DNA from: Paenibacillus larvae subsp. larvae
GTDB taxonomy: Bacteria; Bacillota; Bacilli; Paenibacillales; NBRC-103111
Reading direction: 5' to 3'
Assembly (NCBI RefSeq): GCF_002003265.1
Contig: NZ_CP019687.1
Coordinates: forward strand, 2,480,001 to 2,544,000
Length of the DNA: 64,000 nucleotides
The position numbers and the translations under genes were made by a program. The notes under the pieces were generated by a model that saw nothing but the letters and a program-made list of their open reading frames with translations, was not told where the DNA came from and did not search any database. This document shows, in pieces, positions 1-8,449 of this stretch (its first letter is position 1; each line of letters opens with the position of its first letter).

Positions 1-747
1 CGGAACTTCACGGAAAATAGTCGCCAATTCCTTGCTCATCCGGGCTAAGTCCGCATTTTCCTTCACTTTTTCTTTCATTTTGCCTTTCAGTTCATCAGCA
101 TGCTCAAGAACAGATTCAACAGAGCCGTATTCATGCAAAAGTTTAAGAGCCGTTTTCTCTCCTACGCCGGGAATACCAGGGATATTATCGGAAGAATCCC
201 CCATCAGGCCCTTCATATCGATGATTTGTTCCGGCTTTAATCCGTATTTTTCTTCGATTTCTTTTGGACCGTAATGCTCCACTTCACTGATGCCTTTACG
301 TGTAATCGCAACTGTCACATAATCGGAGGCAAGCTGAAGCATGTCCTTATCTCCGGAAACCAGCATAACATGCTTCTTTTTTTCGTCAGCAGCTCTGGTC
401 AAGGTACCGATAATATCGTCTGCTTCATAACCCTCCAGCTCAAACTGGCGAATGCCGAAAGCGTTCAGAAGCTCTTTGATTAAAGGAAATTGTTCAGATA
501 GCTCCGAAGGGGTTTTGGCCCTTCCCCCTTTATACTCTTTATATTCTTTATGTCGAAACGTCACTTTTCCCGCATCAAAAGCAACGAGAAAGTGGGTCGG
601 TTTTTCCTCTTCAATCAGCCTCAATAACATGGTGGTAAACCCATACACCGCATTTGTGTGCAGCCCGCTGGAATTACTCAGCAGAGGCAGGGCATAAAAA
701 GCCCGGTTTGCAATACTATTCCCATCAATTATGATTAATTTTTCCAT
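1..747 (-). CDS. polA: DNA polymerase I, N-terminal part (runs off window)
   Basis: The reading frame is open from an ATG at 747 to the window edge, giving the first 249 residues. It begins MEKLIIIDGNSIANRAFYAL and carries the metal-binding 5'-3' exonuclease (FEN-like) motifs: an Asp-rich start, VAFDAGKVTFRH, EADDIIGTLTR, VSGDKDMLQL, and the helix-hairpin-helix GDSSDNIPGIPGVGEKTA. The enzyme removes RNA primers and fills gaps during replication and repair; the polymerase domain lies outside the window. A GGGGTGG ribosome-binding site precedes the ATG. polA downstream of phoR/phoP and mdh is also the B. subtilis arrangement, here interrupted by pst and other genes. Confidence 0.95.
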   Translation of the reverse strand, partial: MEKLIIIDGNSIANRAFYALPLLSNSSGLHTNAVYGFTTMLLRLIEEEKPTHFLVAFDAGKVTFRHKEYKEYKGGRAKTPSELSEQFPLIKELLNAFGIRQFELEGYEADDIIGTLTRAADEKKKHVMLVSGDKDMLQLASDYVTVAITRKGISEVEHYGPKEIEEKYGLKPEQIIDMKGLMGDSSDNIPGIPGVGEKTALKLLHEYGSVESVLEHADELKGKMKEKVKENADLARMSKELATIFREVP

Positions 748-973
748 GGTCCACCCCAATTTTTCACGTACTATTCTCATGATAGCATAGGAACCGTAAA
801 TAAAAAAATGAATCCCCACATAAACATAAGTAACATCCGAAAGGAAAATTTGTCCTTTCTAATATTTTAGAAAAAAGTTCCAAATGCGGAAATTCCTCTG
901 TATCCATTAAATGTCGCGTTAGAGAACGGATAATCCGCTTGGACGAAAAGACGCAAGTGAAGGAGGACCCTGC

Positions 974-1720
974 ATGAGCTCCTTTTTTTTCCCTCAGAAA
1001 AAGGTCGTCTTTTTCGATATGAACAACACACTTGTAGACCGAAGAAGGTGTTTTGATTTCGCTTTTGTGGACGCGTTAAGTGAATTTACAGGAAGATGGG
1101 CCCCTGAAGCCAGCACATGGACGGCCCAGGATGCTCTTCACAGTTACAAGCTGGAATGGAGCCGTGCCCGGAAAGCGGAAGATAAGCCCCCCCTATCCTC
1201 TGAGGAAATCCGTATCCGTTCCCTGAAAAAAGCTCTGGAACCCTATCCGATCAGGGTGAACGAGGCATTTGCCAAAATTTTTTTTGATCAGGTGGAACTG
1301 GCTGAAGAAAAGTACGTATCCCTTTTTCCGGGCGTTGAGGAAGTACTGAATGAACTATCAAAAAGGTATAAACTGGCTATTATCAGTAACGGAAAACGAT
1401 CCAGACTGGAACGGAATCTGCGGAATCTGAAGCTGGAACGCTGGTTCCCCGAACACCTGATCTTCAGCTCGCTCAAAAACGGTCCCAGAAAACCGCACTC
1501 CGCCTTGTTTGAGGCTGCCATGAAAGCAACCGGAACAAAACCGATTGAAGGTGTTATGGTAGGAAATTCCTGGAAAAATGATATTATCGGAGCCACACGC
1601 TGCGGACTTGATGCCATTTGGATTTATCCCGCCCACGCCAAAAAAATATCCCGACGCAAGGTCGGGAAGCATAAAATTCTCATTATAAAAGCCGTGAAAC
1701 AGCTTGATTCCGTACTGTAG
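974..1720 (+). CDS. HAD-superfamily hydrolase-like protein
   Basis: A 248-residue protein with the HAD core fold: motif I near residues 12-21 (FFDMNNTLVD), motif II around IISNGKR, motif III lysine in GPRKPHSALFE, and motif IV in VGNSWKNDIIGA. HAD proteins use the first motif I Asp as nucleophile, usually on phosphate esters. Here the second Asp of the DxD signature is Asn, which normally supplies the general acid/base of phosphatases, so activity may be altered. A GGAGGA ribosome-binding site sits before the ATG. It is convergent with kbaA. The substrate is unknown. Confidence 0.8.
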   Translation: MSSFFFPQKKVVFFDMNNTLVDRRRCFDFAFVDALSEFTGRWAPEASTWTAQDALHSYKLEWSRARKAEDKPPLSSEEIRIRSLKKALEPYPIRVNEAFAKIFFDQVELAEEKYVSLFPGVEEVLNELSKRYKLAIISNGKRSRLERNLRNLKLERWFPEHLIFSSLKNGPRKPHSALFEAAMKATGTKPIEGVMVGNSWKNDIIGATRCGLDAIWIYPAHAKKISRRKVGKHKILIIKAVKQLDSVL

Positions 1721-1830
1721 CCAGCTGATTTTTTCTTGTTTTCCGTGCGGAGCGGCCATTTTCACGGCTTTGCTCTGCTTGGGCGTGCGGCTGGCCCGTT
1801 TTCTGGTCCCTTTAGGGCTGAAACTTACAC

Positions 1831-2475
1831 TTATCCCTGTCCGGAACGGGTTTTAGCCGCTGCCGCCTTGGCGGCTCTTGTGCGATTGACAAGCTTATGC
1901 AGAATCAGGATAAGTCTTGCATTGAGCACTACAAGGGTACCGAGAAGAATAAGCAGATACTCGTCTTCATTGGCCTGCATGGCCGGTATAAGCTCCAAAG
2001 AAGTCACAACAATCATGAAAAACAAGGTCGGAATCCAGGCGTTTTTGTTGGTCAGTTTTACCTTCCACCAAGCAACTGCAATAGCCGCTGTCACTATAAC
2101 TATAGGCAATCCTGCATATCTCCAGATACTTTCCTCAGACCGGGCGAAGTTTTCATAACGAAGAAAAACCAGGTCCGCCAGTGTCAGGAAAATGAAGAAG
2201 ATTTGAATCCCGTTCCATGCTTTGAAACGGTTTTTAAGTATCCCGATCATATAATAATTAGCTACGAGATAAGCAAAAAAACCGACTACACAAACGATAC
2301 TGACGGTAACTGAACCAAACAGGGCGTATCCTATCTCGCTGGTCCCTTTGGCTGCCTCATCCATAAAGACAAAGCCCGGAAAAATAAGCTTCACACTTCC
2401 CAAAAGCAGCAGGGTTACGGCAGACCCGTACAGAACCGTAGTCACACTAATATACAGCCAATTTTTAATCATCAT
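1831..2475 (-). CDS. kbaA: KinB-signalling pathway activation protein KbaA
   Basis: A 214-residue integral membrane protein with about six hydrophobic segments and a basic, Ala/Lys-rich tail. The blocks GFFAYLVANYY, WNGIQIFFIF, DLVFLRYENFA and NKNAWIPTLFFMIVVTSLE fit my memory of the KbaA family. In B. subtilis KbaA is needed for KinB to feed the sporulation phosphorelay. Two adjacent ATG codons occur; the first (2475) follows a GGGGATC ribosome-binding site. The family call is from recalled consensus blocks, not an alignment. Confidence 0.75.
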   Translation of the reverse strand: MMIKNWLYISVTTVLYGSAVTLLLLGSVKLIFPGFVFMDEAAKGTSEIGYALFGSVTVSIVCVVGFFAYLVANYYMIGILKNRFKAWNGIQIFFIFLTLADLVFLRYENFARSEESIWRYAGLPIVIVTAAIAVAWWKVKLTNKNAWIPTLFFMIVVTSLELIPAMQANEDEYLLILLGTLVVLNARLILILHKLVNRTRAAKAAAAKTRSGQG

Positions 2476-2507
2476 GTTTGATCCCCAAACTTATAGATTT
2501 ATATCTT

Positions 2508-2861
2508 TCAGAACACTCCGAAACCAATCAATAATATGAGAATAAGCAGTATGACAAATGCCGCCCACATGCCAAGTGTAACAGGTTCTTTTCCCTGTCC
2601 TCTTCTTGTACGTCCCATAATCATCTCAATGACGCCGATCATAAGAACAGCGAGGATTCCTTTGGTCAGATACTTGCCTGGAAATCCCCAATTAATCAGC
2701 ATACCGATACCACTTACAAGCATGATCAAATAAAATAACCGGGCTATCATCGGGGTGATTTTTTGCCGGGTAAAAATAACGCTCAAAATGAAGAAAACAA
2801 TCACAAATGCCCAGGAACCCTCATGGGATTTTTGAAAAATGTTAAACACCGTTTCCGACAT
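2508..2861 (-). CDS. yisL: YisL-family small membrane protein (UPF0344/DUF1516)
   Basis: A 117-residue protein of four hydrophobic helices starting MSETVFNIFQKSHEGSW, with the YisL-type features of a His/Ser/Trp N-terminus, a central glycine-rich helix (LIMLVSGIGMLINWG) and a short basic loop (GRTRRGQGK). The frame extends upstream into the neighbouring MFS gene, but the ATG at 2861 has an ideal AGGAGG ribosome-binding site and is chosen. It follows the MFS stop by one base, so the two are probably co-transcribed. Molecular function is unknown. Confidence 0.75.
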   Translation of the reverse strand: MSETVFNIFQKSHEGSWAFVIVFFILSVIFTRQKITPMIARLFYLIMLVSGIGMLINWGFPGKYLTKGILAVLMIGVIEMIMGRTRRGQGKEPVTLGMWAAFVILLILILLIGFGVF

Positions 2862-2862
2862 C

Positions 2863-4032
2863 CTACACGCCTCCTGCATTTTTCTTTTTTTGGTCCAATT
2901 CATGAAACTTCCAAAGCCAATACCCTGCTGCAAGGCTAAGCAAAATACCTGCCAGATAAGGAGCGCCTGATTTCCACCCGAACAAGCTTGTTCCCAGCAG
3001 GGGGCCTGCAATACGTCCGAGGCTGTCCATAGAAGAATTCAGCCCGGTTGTAATTCCCTGTCCGCCTGTAGTGCGCTGCGTCAATAAAGAGCTGACACAA
3101 GGGCGGACCATCGCATTCCCCATGCTGAATATAGTAAGCGCCACCGTAGCTGTCCAGAAACCGGCGGATTGAAGAATCATGATAAACCCCATCACAGAGA
3201 AGAACAATCCTGTACCAATAGCCTGTTTCTCCCATTTCCGTTTGGCAATCGGGCGAATTAATCCCCCTTGAACAAGGGCATCAGCAAAACCGCTGAACAT
3301 AAACATTAGCCCGATTTGTGAAGAGGTAACCTGAAATACTTCCATTTCAAAGTACTGGAAGGTGGATTCCAGTCCTGCCAGAGAGACGGATACTACAAAG
3401 GTAAGAATATACAGATAACGCAGCAGACCGCTGAAAGCTTTCCACCTGGATGAATGCGAATGTTCTGCAGGCTGTACACTTTTATCAAGAGATTCCGGCA
3501 AAACCAGCAGTGTACCTGCAAACACTGCAGTGCAAGCTCCAGCCGAAACCCAAAAAGGCAGAGTTAAGCTCCAACTACTTAGAAGACCGCCCAAAGCCGG
3601 ACCAAAGATAAAGCCCAGCCCAATGGACATCCCGACGAATCCCATGGATTTCGTCCTTTCCTCATGGGAAGTAATATCCGCTACATATGCCATGGCGACT
3701 CCGCTTAAAGCTCCTGAAAATAGTCCTCCCAGGACCCTGGATAGATAGAGCAGCCAAATATGCCGTTCCGATAAAGCCAAAAGCACGAAGCTTAATGCAA
3801 AACCAAACGTGGCTGTCAGCAGAATGGGACGCCTGCCTTTCCGGTCGGACAGCGCTCCCCAGAATGGGGCAACCAGAAAGGATACGATGGAATAGATGGA
3901 AAGCAGCAGGCCGAGTCCGGCCGGGTCAACTCCTTCTTCTTGCACAAAAACCGGCAATACGGGAATGATAATCCCAAACCCTACATAGACGAAAAACAAC
4001 ATGATCATGATAAGTAATATCGGCTTTTTCAA
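2863..4032 (-). CDS. MFS multidrug-type efflux transporter
   Basis: A membrane protein of about 390 residues with 12 predicted helices and the MFS motif A in the loop between helices 2 and 3 (GALSDRKGRRPILL). The helix-5 antiporter-like stretch GFIFGPALGGLL places it with drug:proton antiporters of the DHA1 family. I prefer a TTG start at 4032, behind AAGGAAGGG and directly before LKKPILLIMIMLF, the first membrane helix. An in-frame ATG at 4113 would add 27 residues but lacks a good ribosome-binding site. It is followed immediately by yisL. The substrate cannot be told from sequence. Confidence 0.8.
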   Translation of the reverse strand: MKKPILLIMIMLFFVYVGFGIIIPVLPVFVQEEGVDPAGLGLLLSIYSIVSFLVAPFWGALSDRKGRRPILLTATFGFALSFVLLALSERHIWLLYLSRVLGGLFSGALSGVAMAYVADITSHEERTKSMGFVGMSIGLGFIFGPALGGLLSSWSLTLPFWVSAGACTAVFAGTLLVLPESLDKSVQPAEHSHSSRWKAFSGLLRYLYILTFVVSVSLAGLESTFQYFEMEVFQVTSSQIGLMFMFSGFADALVQGGLIRPIAKRKWEKQAIGTGLFFSVMGFIMILQSAGFWTATVALTIFSMGNAMVRPCVSSLLTQRTTGGQGITTGLNSSMDSLGRIAGPLLGTSLFGWKSGAPYLAGILLSLAAGYWLWKFHELDQKKKNAGGV

Positions 4033-4349
4033 TGTTTCCCTTCCTTTCACAGGCAAAGGTAAACCGTATGTAAGAACAGGTACCTCCCTTAGATTCGCCA
4101 GGTTCACAGCCATCTTAACTTTAAGGATTTATGCAAGCTGATCCATATCTTTTCAGTATATATTATACATGGATCTATGAACTATTTCACAAACAAAGTG
4201 TCATAAATCTGTCGATATCTTGAATTTTTTAAAGCATTTTCTATTATATCAATTGTTTCAAAATTGTTAAATATTTCAATTTTTGAAGGATTTTGGGTTA
4301 TTTATAAGAATGTATAGCTATGAAGTCTAAAAACAAGGAGGATAAATCT

Positions 4350-4754
4350 ATGTTCACTTCAAAACAAAAGTTTGTAGCTGCAGCAACCACTCTTGCCTTA
4401 GGATGGGGAGTTACGGCGGGAATAACACCCGCTCTTGCCCATTCGGATGTGTCTCCATCGAATGATACCTCCATTTACTGTCTTGTGAAAGAAGATCGGC
4501 TGCCCTTTACCGGGTATGTCATCTCCATTTCTCACGGCCACATGCTGGTTGCAGATACTCCTACAAGAGAAGAGGCACTCTTTTATTTGGGAAGTTGGTG
4601 GGTATTGGCTTTTCAAGATAAGTTGCTAAAGGTTCCTATATCAAATCCTGCTCCTTATATGATAGGTGAAAAAGTAAAGGTATTTGCAAGAGCAATGACT
4701 AACTCCATTCCGGCTTTGGCGATTGTGCCCAAAATTGAAAGAATCCAGGAATAA
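4350..4754 (+). CDS. Secreted DUF3221-like protein
   Basis: A 134-residue exported protein. The ATG at 4350 follows AAGGAGG; an earlier in-frame ATG at 4320 has no ribosome-binding site. The first 31 residues form a signal peptide (MFTSKQK, hydrophobic core, then ALA before HSDVSPS). The mature part has the pattern FTGYVISISHGHMLVAD, then an aromatic strand and YMIGEKVKVFA, as in DUF3221 (YobA-type OB-fold-like) proteins, which are small secreted proteins of unknown role. It is divergent from the MFS gene across about 300 bp of AT-rich DNA with no further gene. Confidence 0.7.
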   Translation: MFTSKQKFVAAATTLALGWGVTAGITPALAHSDVSPSNDTSIYCLVKEDRLPFTGYVISISHGHMLVADTPTREEALFYLGSWWVLAFQDKLLKVPISNPAPYMIGEKVKVFARAMTNSIPALAIVPKIERIQE

Positions 4755-4900
4755 AAGGCGCCTGCCTTCGCCCTCCAGCAAAAACCTTTTACTTTGCGGC
4801 GGTGAATATAGGGACTTTGTCGATAGTTTAACCCAGCACCAATGATATGCTCTCCTTTAGGTAGACAGATGAAATAAAAAAAATCTGTTCCTGACTGAAA

Positions 4901-5290
4901 GGCCACTGAAAAAGTCCCTCTAAAAGCTAAAAAGGTACAGGTTCCTCAAATTTTTGAGGGAGCTGTACCTTTTTTTAGTATAATGAAAGCATCAAACCGA
5001 GTAGGTGAAATGTGATGCTTCAACAACAATCCATGACTTTAAATCCCTATATAGAACTCTATAACTTGATTATTCCAAAGGATAATATTTTGCGTCAGAT
5101 CAATGAATTGGTGGATTTCTCATTTGTTTATAAGAATTGAAAGAGCGCTACAGTCTGGATAACGGCCGAAAGGCAATCGACCCGATTCAATTGTTTAAAT
5201 ACTTGCTCTTGAAGGTGATCTTTGAACTATCTGACGTTAACATCGTCGAACGATTGAGGTACGACATGTTTGGGGTAGCCCCTTATTTTT
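4901..5290 (+). mobile_element. IS1182-family remnant (5' part)
   Basis: An ATG at 5015 opens a transposase start, MLQQQSMTLNPYIELYNLI, followed by DFSFVYK. A frameshift near 5140 moves the reading to LKERYSLDNGRKAIDPIQLF and then SDVNIVERLRYDMFG. This is the DUF772 N-terminal pattern of IS1182-family transposases. The frame stops at about 5290 and the catalytic part is missing. A hairpin at 4930-4975 (AAAAGGTACAG / CTGTACCTTTTT) lies just inside what looks like the left end (GGCCACTGAAAAAGTCC near 4902). Confidence 0.65.
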
Positions 5291-5359
5291 AAACCAGTAA
5301 ATAAACAAACCATCACTGAATAAATCAATGTTTGCGCCTTTCATCCAACTTCCGATGTA

Positions 5360-5735
5360 TATCGAACAGAAAACAAGTACAACATATTCGGGGGACTAAT
5401 TAAAGTCATTAAGAATGCCATCCGTGCTTACAGTTTTCGAGTCTGTAAAAGCTGGATCGATTCGAAGGGACATGGGGCACCAAGTATCCGCTTATCGTCC
5501 ATTCGTGGCGCACCAACTGGGGAGAAACTCGCTATTTTTTTCAAGTACCCGTCAGAGATCCGTAAGCTCATCTTAAGACGGACATGATCGAAAGCTATCA
5601 TCGCCGGTTACGCAAGGTGACGAAAGGAAAAAGCATTTTCCCTACCGATGAGCCGCTGCTGAAGATGCTATATCTCGTCATGACGGACGTCTTAAATTTA
5701 TATTACATTATTTTGGGTTCCATCGAACTTTGAAA
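5360..5735 (+). mobile_element. ISL3-like and IS256-like transposase scraps
   Basis: Two fragments abut. Around 5395-5465 the translation KVIKNAIRAYSFRVCKSW resembles the C-terminus of ISL3-type transposases (tentative). From about 5515, TGEKLAIFFKYPSEIRKLIL and, after a frameshift, IESYHRRLRKVTKGKSIFP followed by LLKMLYL match the C-terminal region of IS256/mutator transposases. No terminal repeats and no full ORF remain. Together with the upstream IS1182 piece this is a graveyard of at least two families. Confidence 0.6.
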
Positions 5736-5739
5736 CTAT

Positions 5740-6236
5740 TTATAATAATTTCGACATATAATACTCATCTACATATATATTATTTACTAGTAATGAATTC
5801 CTTTTAACTCCTTCGATTTCGAATCCCATTTTTTTATAAAGTGAAACTGCTCTCTCATTGTGCTTCATAACAGTCAATTCTAATCGGTGTATACTATTTA
5901 GAGATGCCCATGTTTCCAATTCGTTAAATAAATCCTTTCCAATCCCTTTTCCAGTGAATTCTTCTAAAATTCCTATTACCAAATAAGTAGAATGTTTATT
6001 TTTTTTGCAAATCCTCCGTTCGCAATTAAATAGCCTACCAATTTACCATTAATGTCAGCGACTAAAATAATTGAATTTTCATCTTGTTTTACTGCTTCTA
6101 TTTTTTTCATTTGTTGTTCTGGACTGAGTATCCTTTCTTCTGCCCCAAACAACATAAAATCAGATTCCCTTTCAACTTGTTTAATCAGTTCTGTAAGTTC
6201 TAATGCATCATCAGTTGTTGCTTCCCTTATTATCAT
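5740..6236 (-). pseudogene. GNAT N-acetyltransferase, frameshifted
   Basis: Two overlapping frames give one GNAT protein of about 165 residues. The N-terminal frame (6236 to about 6000) starts MIIREATTDDALELTELI and reaches LVADINGKLVGYLIANGGF. The C-terminal frame (to 5740) carries acetyl-CoA-binding motif A, EEFTGKGIGKDLFNELETW, and motif B, LTVMKHNERAVSLYKKMGF. The switch occurs at a run of eight T at 5999-6006; removing one base restores a single frame. It is either a real frameshift in a homopolymer or a sequencing error. Such enzymes acetylate amines using acetyl-CoA; the substrate is unknown. Confidence 0.8.
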
Positions 6237-6256
6237 TAAATACCACTCCTCTCAAT

Positions 6257-6640
6257 TTAAAAGGTGATTGGGTGTTCTTTTCTTGAATTACGTACAGAAA
6301 GCCATAACCGTAATAAATGTCTTTTTTAATTTAGGATCTTCATAATCTTCAAACTCAGTCCTCGAATGTATTACAACATGATTATTAAGAAATTGCATGT
6401 CACCTGGCTCAAGCTTCATAACTAATTGAAAGTCCGGATTAAATGTAATGGAATCAAATAAGTCTAAGGCTTCTCGTTGTATATCACTTATTTTAACACC
6501 AAAAGCTTTCTCTGCTAGCTGTCTCGCGACAGCCGTCATATTGCCGATTCCTTTTCCCTTGGCACGATCATCTTTTTGAAATTCAGGTCGTATTGCTTTC
6601 TGGTTTTCGTTCCCCTCCAACATGATTTTATTATATCGGA
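6257..6640 (-). pseudogene. TauD/TfdA-family dioxygenase, C-terminal remnant
   Basis: The remnant includes DIQREALDLFDSITFNPDF, the strand LEPGDMQFLNNHVVIHSRT containing the distal iron-binding His, and FEDYEDPK. This is the end of a Fe(II)/2-oxoglutarate-dependent TauD/TfdA enzyme. At 6319-6324 a run of six T on the plus strand shifts the frame; deleting one base would give the family ending RHLLRLWLSVRNSRKEHP and a stop at 6257. The N-terminal two thirds, with the first His-x-Asp iron ligands, are absent, replaced by unrelated sequence and an IS end. Not functional. Confidence 0.7.
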
Positions 6641-6654
6641 ATAAGGGATGTACT

Positions 6655-6750
6655 GTCCAAGTTCATTAGGGGGCTTTAGAGCAGACTGGTATGTCGTAAA
6701 AGTACGCTCTGTTCCCGAGAATCTCGCGACTTTAGTCATGAGAGGTTCAA
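6655..6750 (+). mobile_element. Orphan IS200/IS605 (tnpB-type) right end
   Basis: The stretch ending CGACTTTAGTCATGAGAGGTTCAA has the imperfect hairpin (CTCGCGAC / GTCATGAG, 6723-6742) and TTCAA end expected at the right end of IS200/IS605-family tnpB elements. It matches, in opposite orientation, the end near 33716-33760. No tnpA or tnpB remains beside it. In tnpB systems this region can encode the scaffold of the guide (omega) RNA. Confidence 0.55.
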
Positions 6751-6759
6751 AAAATGTTT

Positions 6760-6801
6760 GAATCAATTTCATAACTTAGATATCCATCCGAAATTGATTC
6801 G
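6760..6801. repeat. Dispersed hairpin repeat, copy 1
   Basis: GAATCAATTTC (6760-6770) and GAAATTGATTC (6790-6800) form a perfect 11-bp inverted repeat around a 19-nt loop. T-rich sequence follows on both sides, so it may also terminate transcription leaving pstB. About 31 bp (AATCAATTTCATAACTTAGA onward) recurs at 33595 with one mismatch. Confidence 0.65.
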
Positions 6802-6820
6802 TTTTTTAAGTTTTCCCTTA

Positions 6821-7588
6821 TCAGCCGAATCTGCCCCGAATGTAGTCTTCCGTACGTTGGTCCGCCGGATTATTGAAGATTTTCTCCGTCTCCCCATTTT
6901 CCACCAGCACACCGTTTAAGAAAAAGGCAGTTTGATCGGAAATCCGGGCAGCTTGCTGCATATTATGAGTAACGATTACTATCGTATATTTCTCTTTCAA
7001 TTCTTGAGTAAGTTCCTCCACTTTCATAGTAGAGACCGGGTCCAGCGCAGAGGTCGGCTCATCCATCAGAAGTACCTCCGGTTCCACAGCCAGCAGCCTG
7101 GCTATGCACAGCCTCTGCTGCTGTCCGCCCGACAAGGCCAATGCAGACTTGTTGAGTCGGTCCTTCACTTCCTCCCAGAGGGCTGCCTGTTTAAGACTCC
7201 GTTCCACGATAACCTCGAGCTCCGCTTTTTTTCTGATCCCGTGGATACGCGGTCCATAAGCCACATTGTCAAAAATACTCGTCTGAAAAGGATTCGGACG
7301 CTGAAATACCATACCGATCCGTTTCCTTAAGGAAGCCACATCCGTATTCGATGCATAAATGTCAAGTCCGTCTATAACCACAGTCCCTGTAATGCGTACA
7401 CCTTCAATCAAATCATTCATCCGGTTCAGCATGCGGAGAAAAGTGGATTTCCCGCATCCGGAAGGCCCGATCAGAGCTGTAATGGATTTCTCCGGCATAT
7501 CCAAATTCATATTTTTGAGTGCCTGTTGTTCTCCATAAAACAAATTAGCATCTTTGACACTTATTTTTGTTGCGGTCGTTGTGATCAT
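6821..7588 (-). CDS. pstB: Phosphate ABC transporter, ATP-binding protein
   Basis: A 255-residue ATPase that powers phosphate import through PstAC at the inner face of the membrane. It shows the Walker [10 protein letters not shown] (about residues 42-50), Q-loop [15 protein letters not shown], the ABC signature ALSGGQQQR, Walker [14 protein letters not shown] and the switch His in VIVTHNM. Length and motifs are standard for PstB. It is the last gene of pstC-pstA-pstB, 3 bp after pstA, and should be induced by PhoP under phosphate limitation through the Pho box upstream of pstC. Confidence 0.96.
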   Translation of the reverse strand: MITTTATKISVKDANLFYGEQQALKNMNLDMPEKSITALIGPSGCGKSTFLRMLNRMNDLIEGVRITGTVVIDGLDIYASNTDVASLRKRIGMVFQRPNPFQTSIFDNVAYGPRIHGIRKKAELEVIVERSLKQAALWEEVKDRLNKSALALSGGQQQRLCIARLLAVEPEVLLMDEPTSALDPVSTMKVEELTQELKEKYTIVIVTHNMQQAARISDQTAFFLNGVLVENGETEKIFNNPADQRTEDYIRGRFG

Positions 7589-7591
7589 AAG

Positions 7592-8449
7592 TTATTTGCC
7601 TCCGGGTAATCGTTTTTGAATAATACGACTTAGTATGCCGATAAGAAGGTTAAAGGCAAGCACAACAAGCAGAAGAAGAGCTGCGCTTCCGGCCGCAATT
7701 TGCTTCGCGTCCGGTACAAGTGCCTCAGATTGAACGTACCATAAGTGAACAGCCAGCGTTTCCCCCATGGCAAATGGATTTAATTCCGGGAAATTTCGGG
7801 ATACAGATAATCCGGCAGTATAGATCAAAATAGCGGATTCCCCTAGTGCACGTCCCGCTACAAGTGTTATTCCGGTAATCAGACTAGGCAAAGCTGCCGG
7901 AAACAGCACTTTACGGATAGCCTGCCAGCGGGTAGAACCGAGGGCAAGACTGGCCTCCCAATATGAGTGCGGGACGGTCCGGAAAGCTCCTTCGGTTACC
8001 CGGACAAGAACGGGCAGGTTCAAAAGGGCCAGAGCCAAAGAACCGCTCAGAACGGATATTTTCAAATTGAAAAATTGTACAAAGAGCAAGAAGCCAAACA
8101 GGCCAAAAACAATGGAAGGCACGGAAGCTAAAGCTTCAACTGAGATCCTGATAAATTCCGTCAACCTGTTCTTCTTCGCATAGACTGCCAGATAAATACC
8201 TGCCCCAAAACCAACTGGAAGCGAGAATACAAGAGACAGAAACAGGATATAGAAAGAGTTGAAGAGCATTGGCCCTACACCGCCGCCGGGCATGATATCT
8301 TCCGGAAGTCCGGTTATAAAGTCCCAGGAAAGATGCGGAAGTCCTGCGCTTAAGATCCGGTAAAGTACCCAGACCAAAAGCCCGATAATCGAAAATCCTG
8401 CCAGCCAAAAATACACTGTTGCGGCAAAGTCTGTCGCCTTGTTCCTCAC
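7592..8449 (-). CDS. pstA: Phosphate ABC transporter permease PstA
   Basis: A 285-residue membrane permease with six predicted helices and the cytoplasmic EAA-type loop YWEASLALGSTRWQAIRKVL that contacts the ATPase. The GTG start at 8449 overlaps the pstC stop (translational coupling). PstA pairs with PstC to form the phosphate channel. It lies between pstC and pstB in the usual order. Confidence 0.94.
   Translation of the reverse strand: MRNKATDFAATVYFWLAGFSIIGLLVWVLYRILSAGLPHLSWDFITGLPEDIMPGGGVGPMLFNSFYILFLSLVFSLPVGFGAGIYLAVYAKKNRLTEFIRISVEALASVPSIVFGLFGFLLFVQFFNLKISVLSGSLALALLNLPVLVRVTEGAFRTVPHSYWEASLALGSTRWQAIRKVLFPAALPSLITGITLVAGRALGESAILIYTAGLSVSRNFPELNPFAMGETLAVHLWYVQSEALVPDAKQIAAGSAALLLLVVLAFNLLIGILSRIIQKRLPGGK

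Noticed and set aside
6536-6772. 78-codon minus-strand frame starting MKLIQTFFEP
   Set aside because: It runs through an IS right end into the TauD remnant in a different phase; not a real gene.
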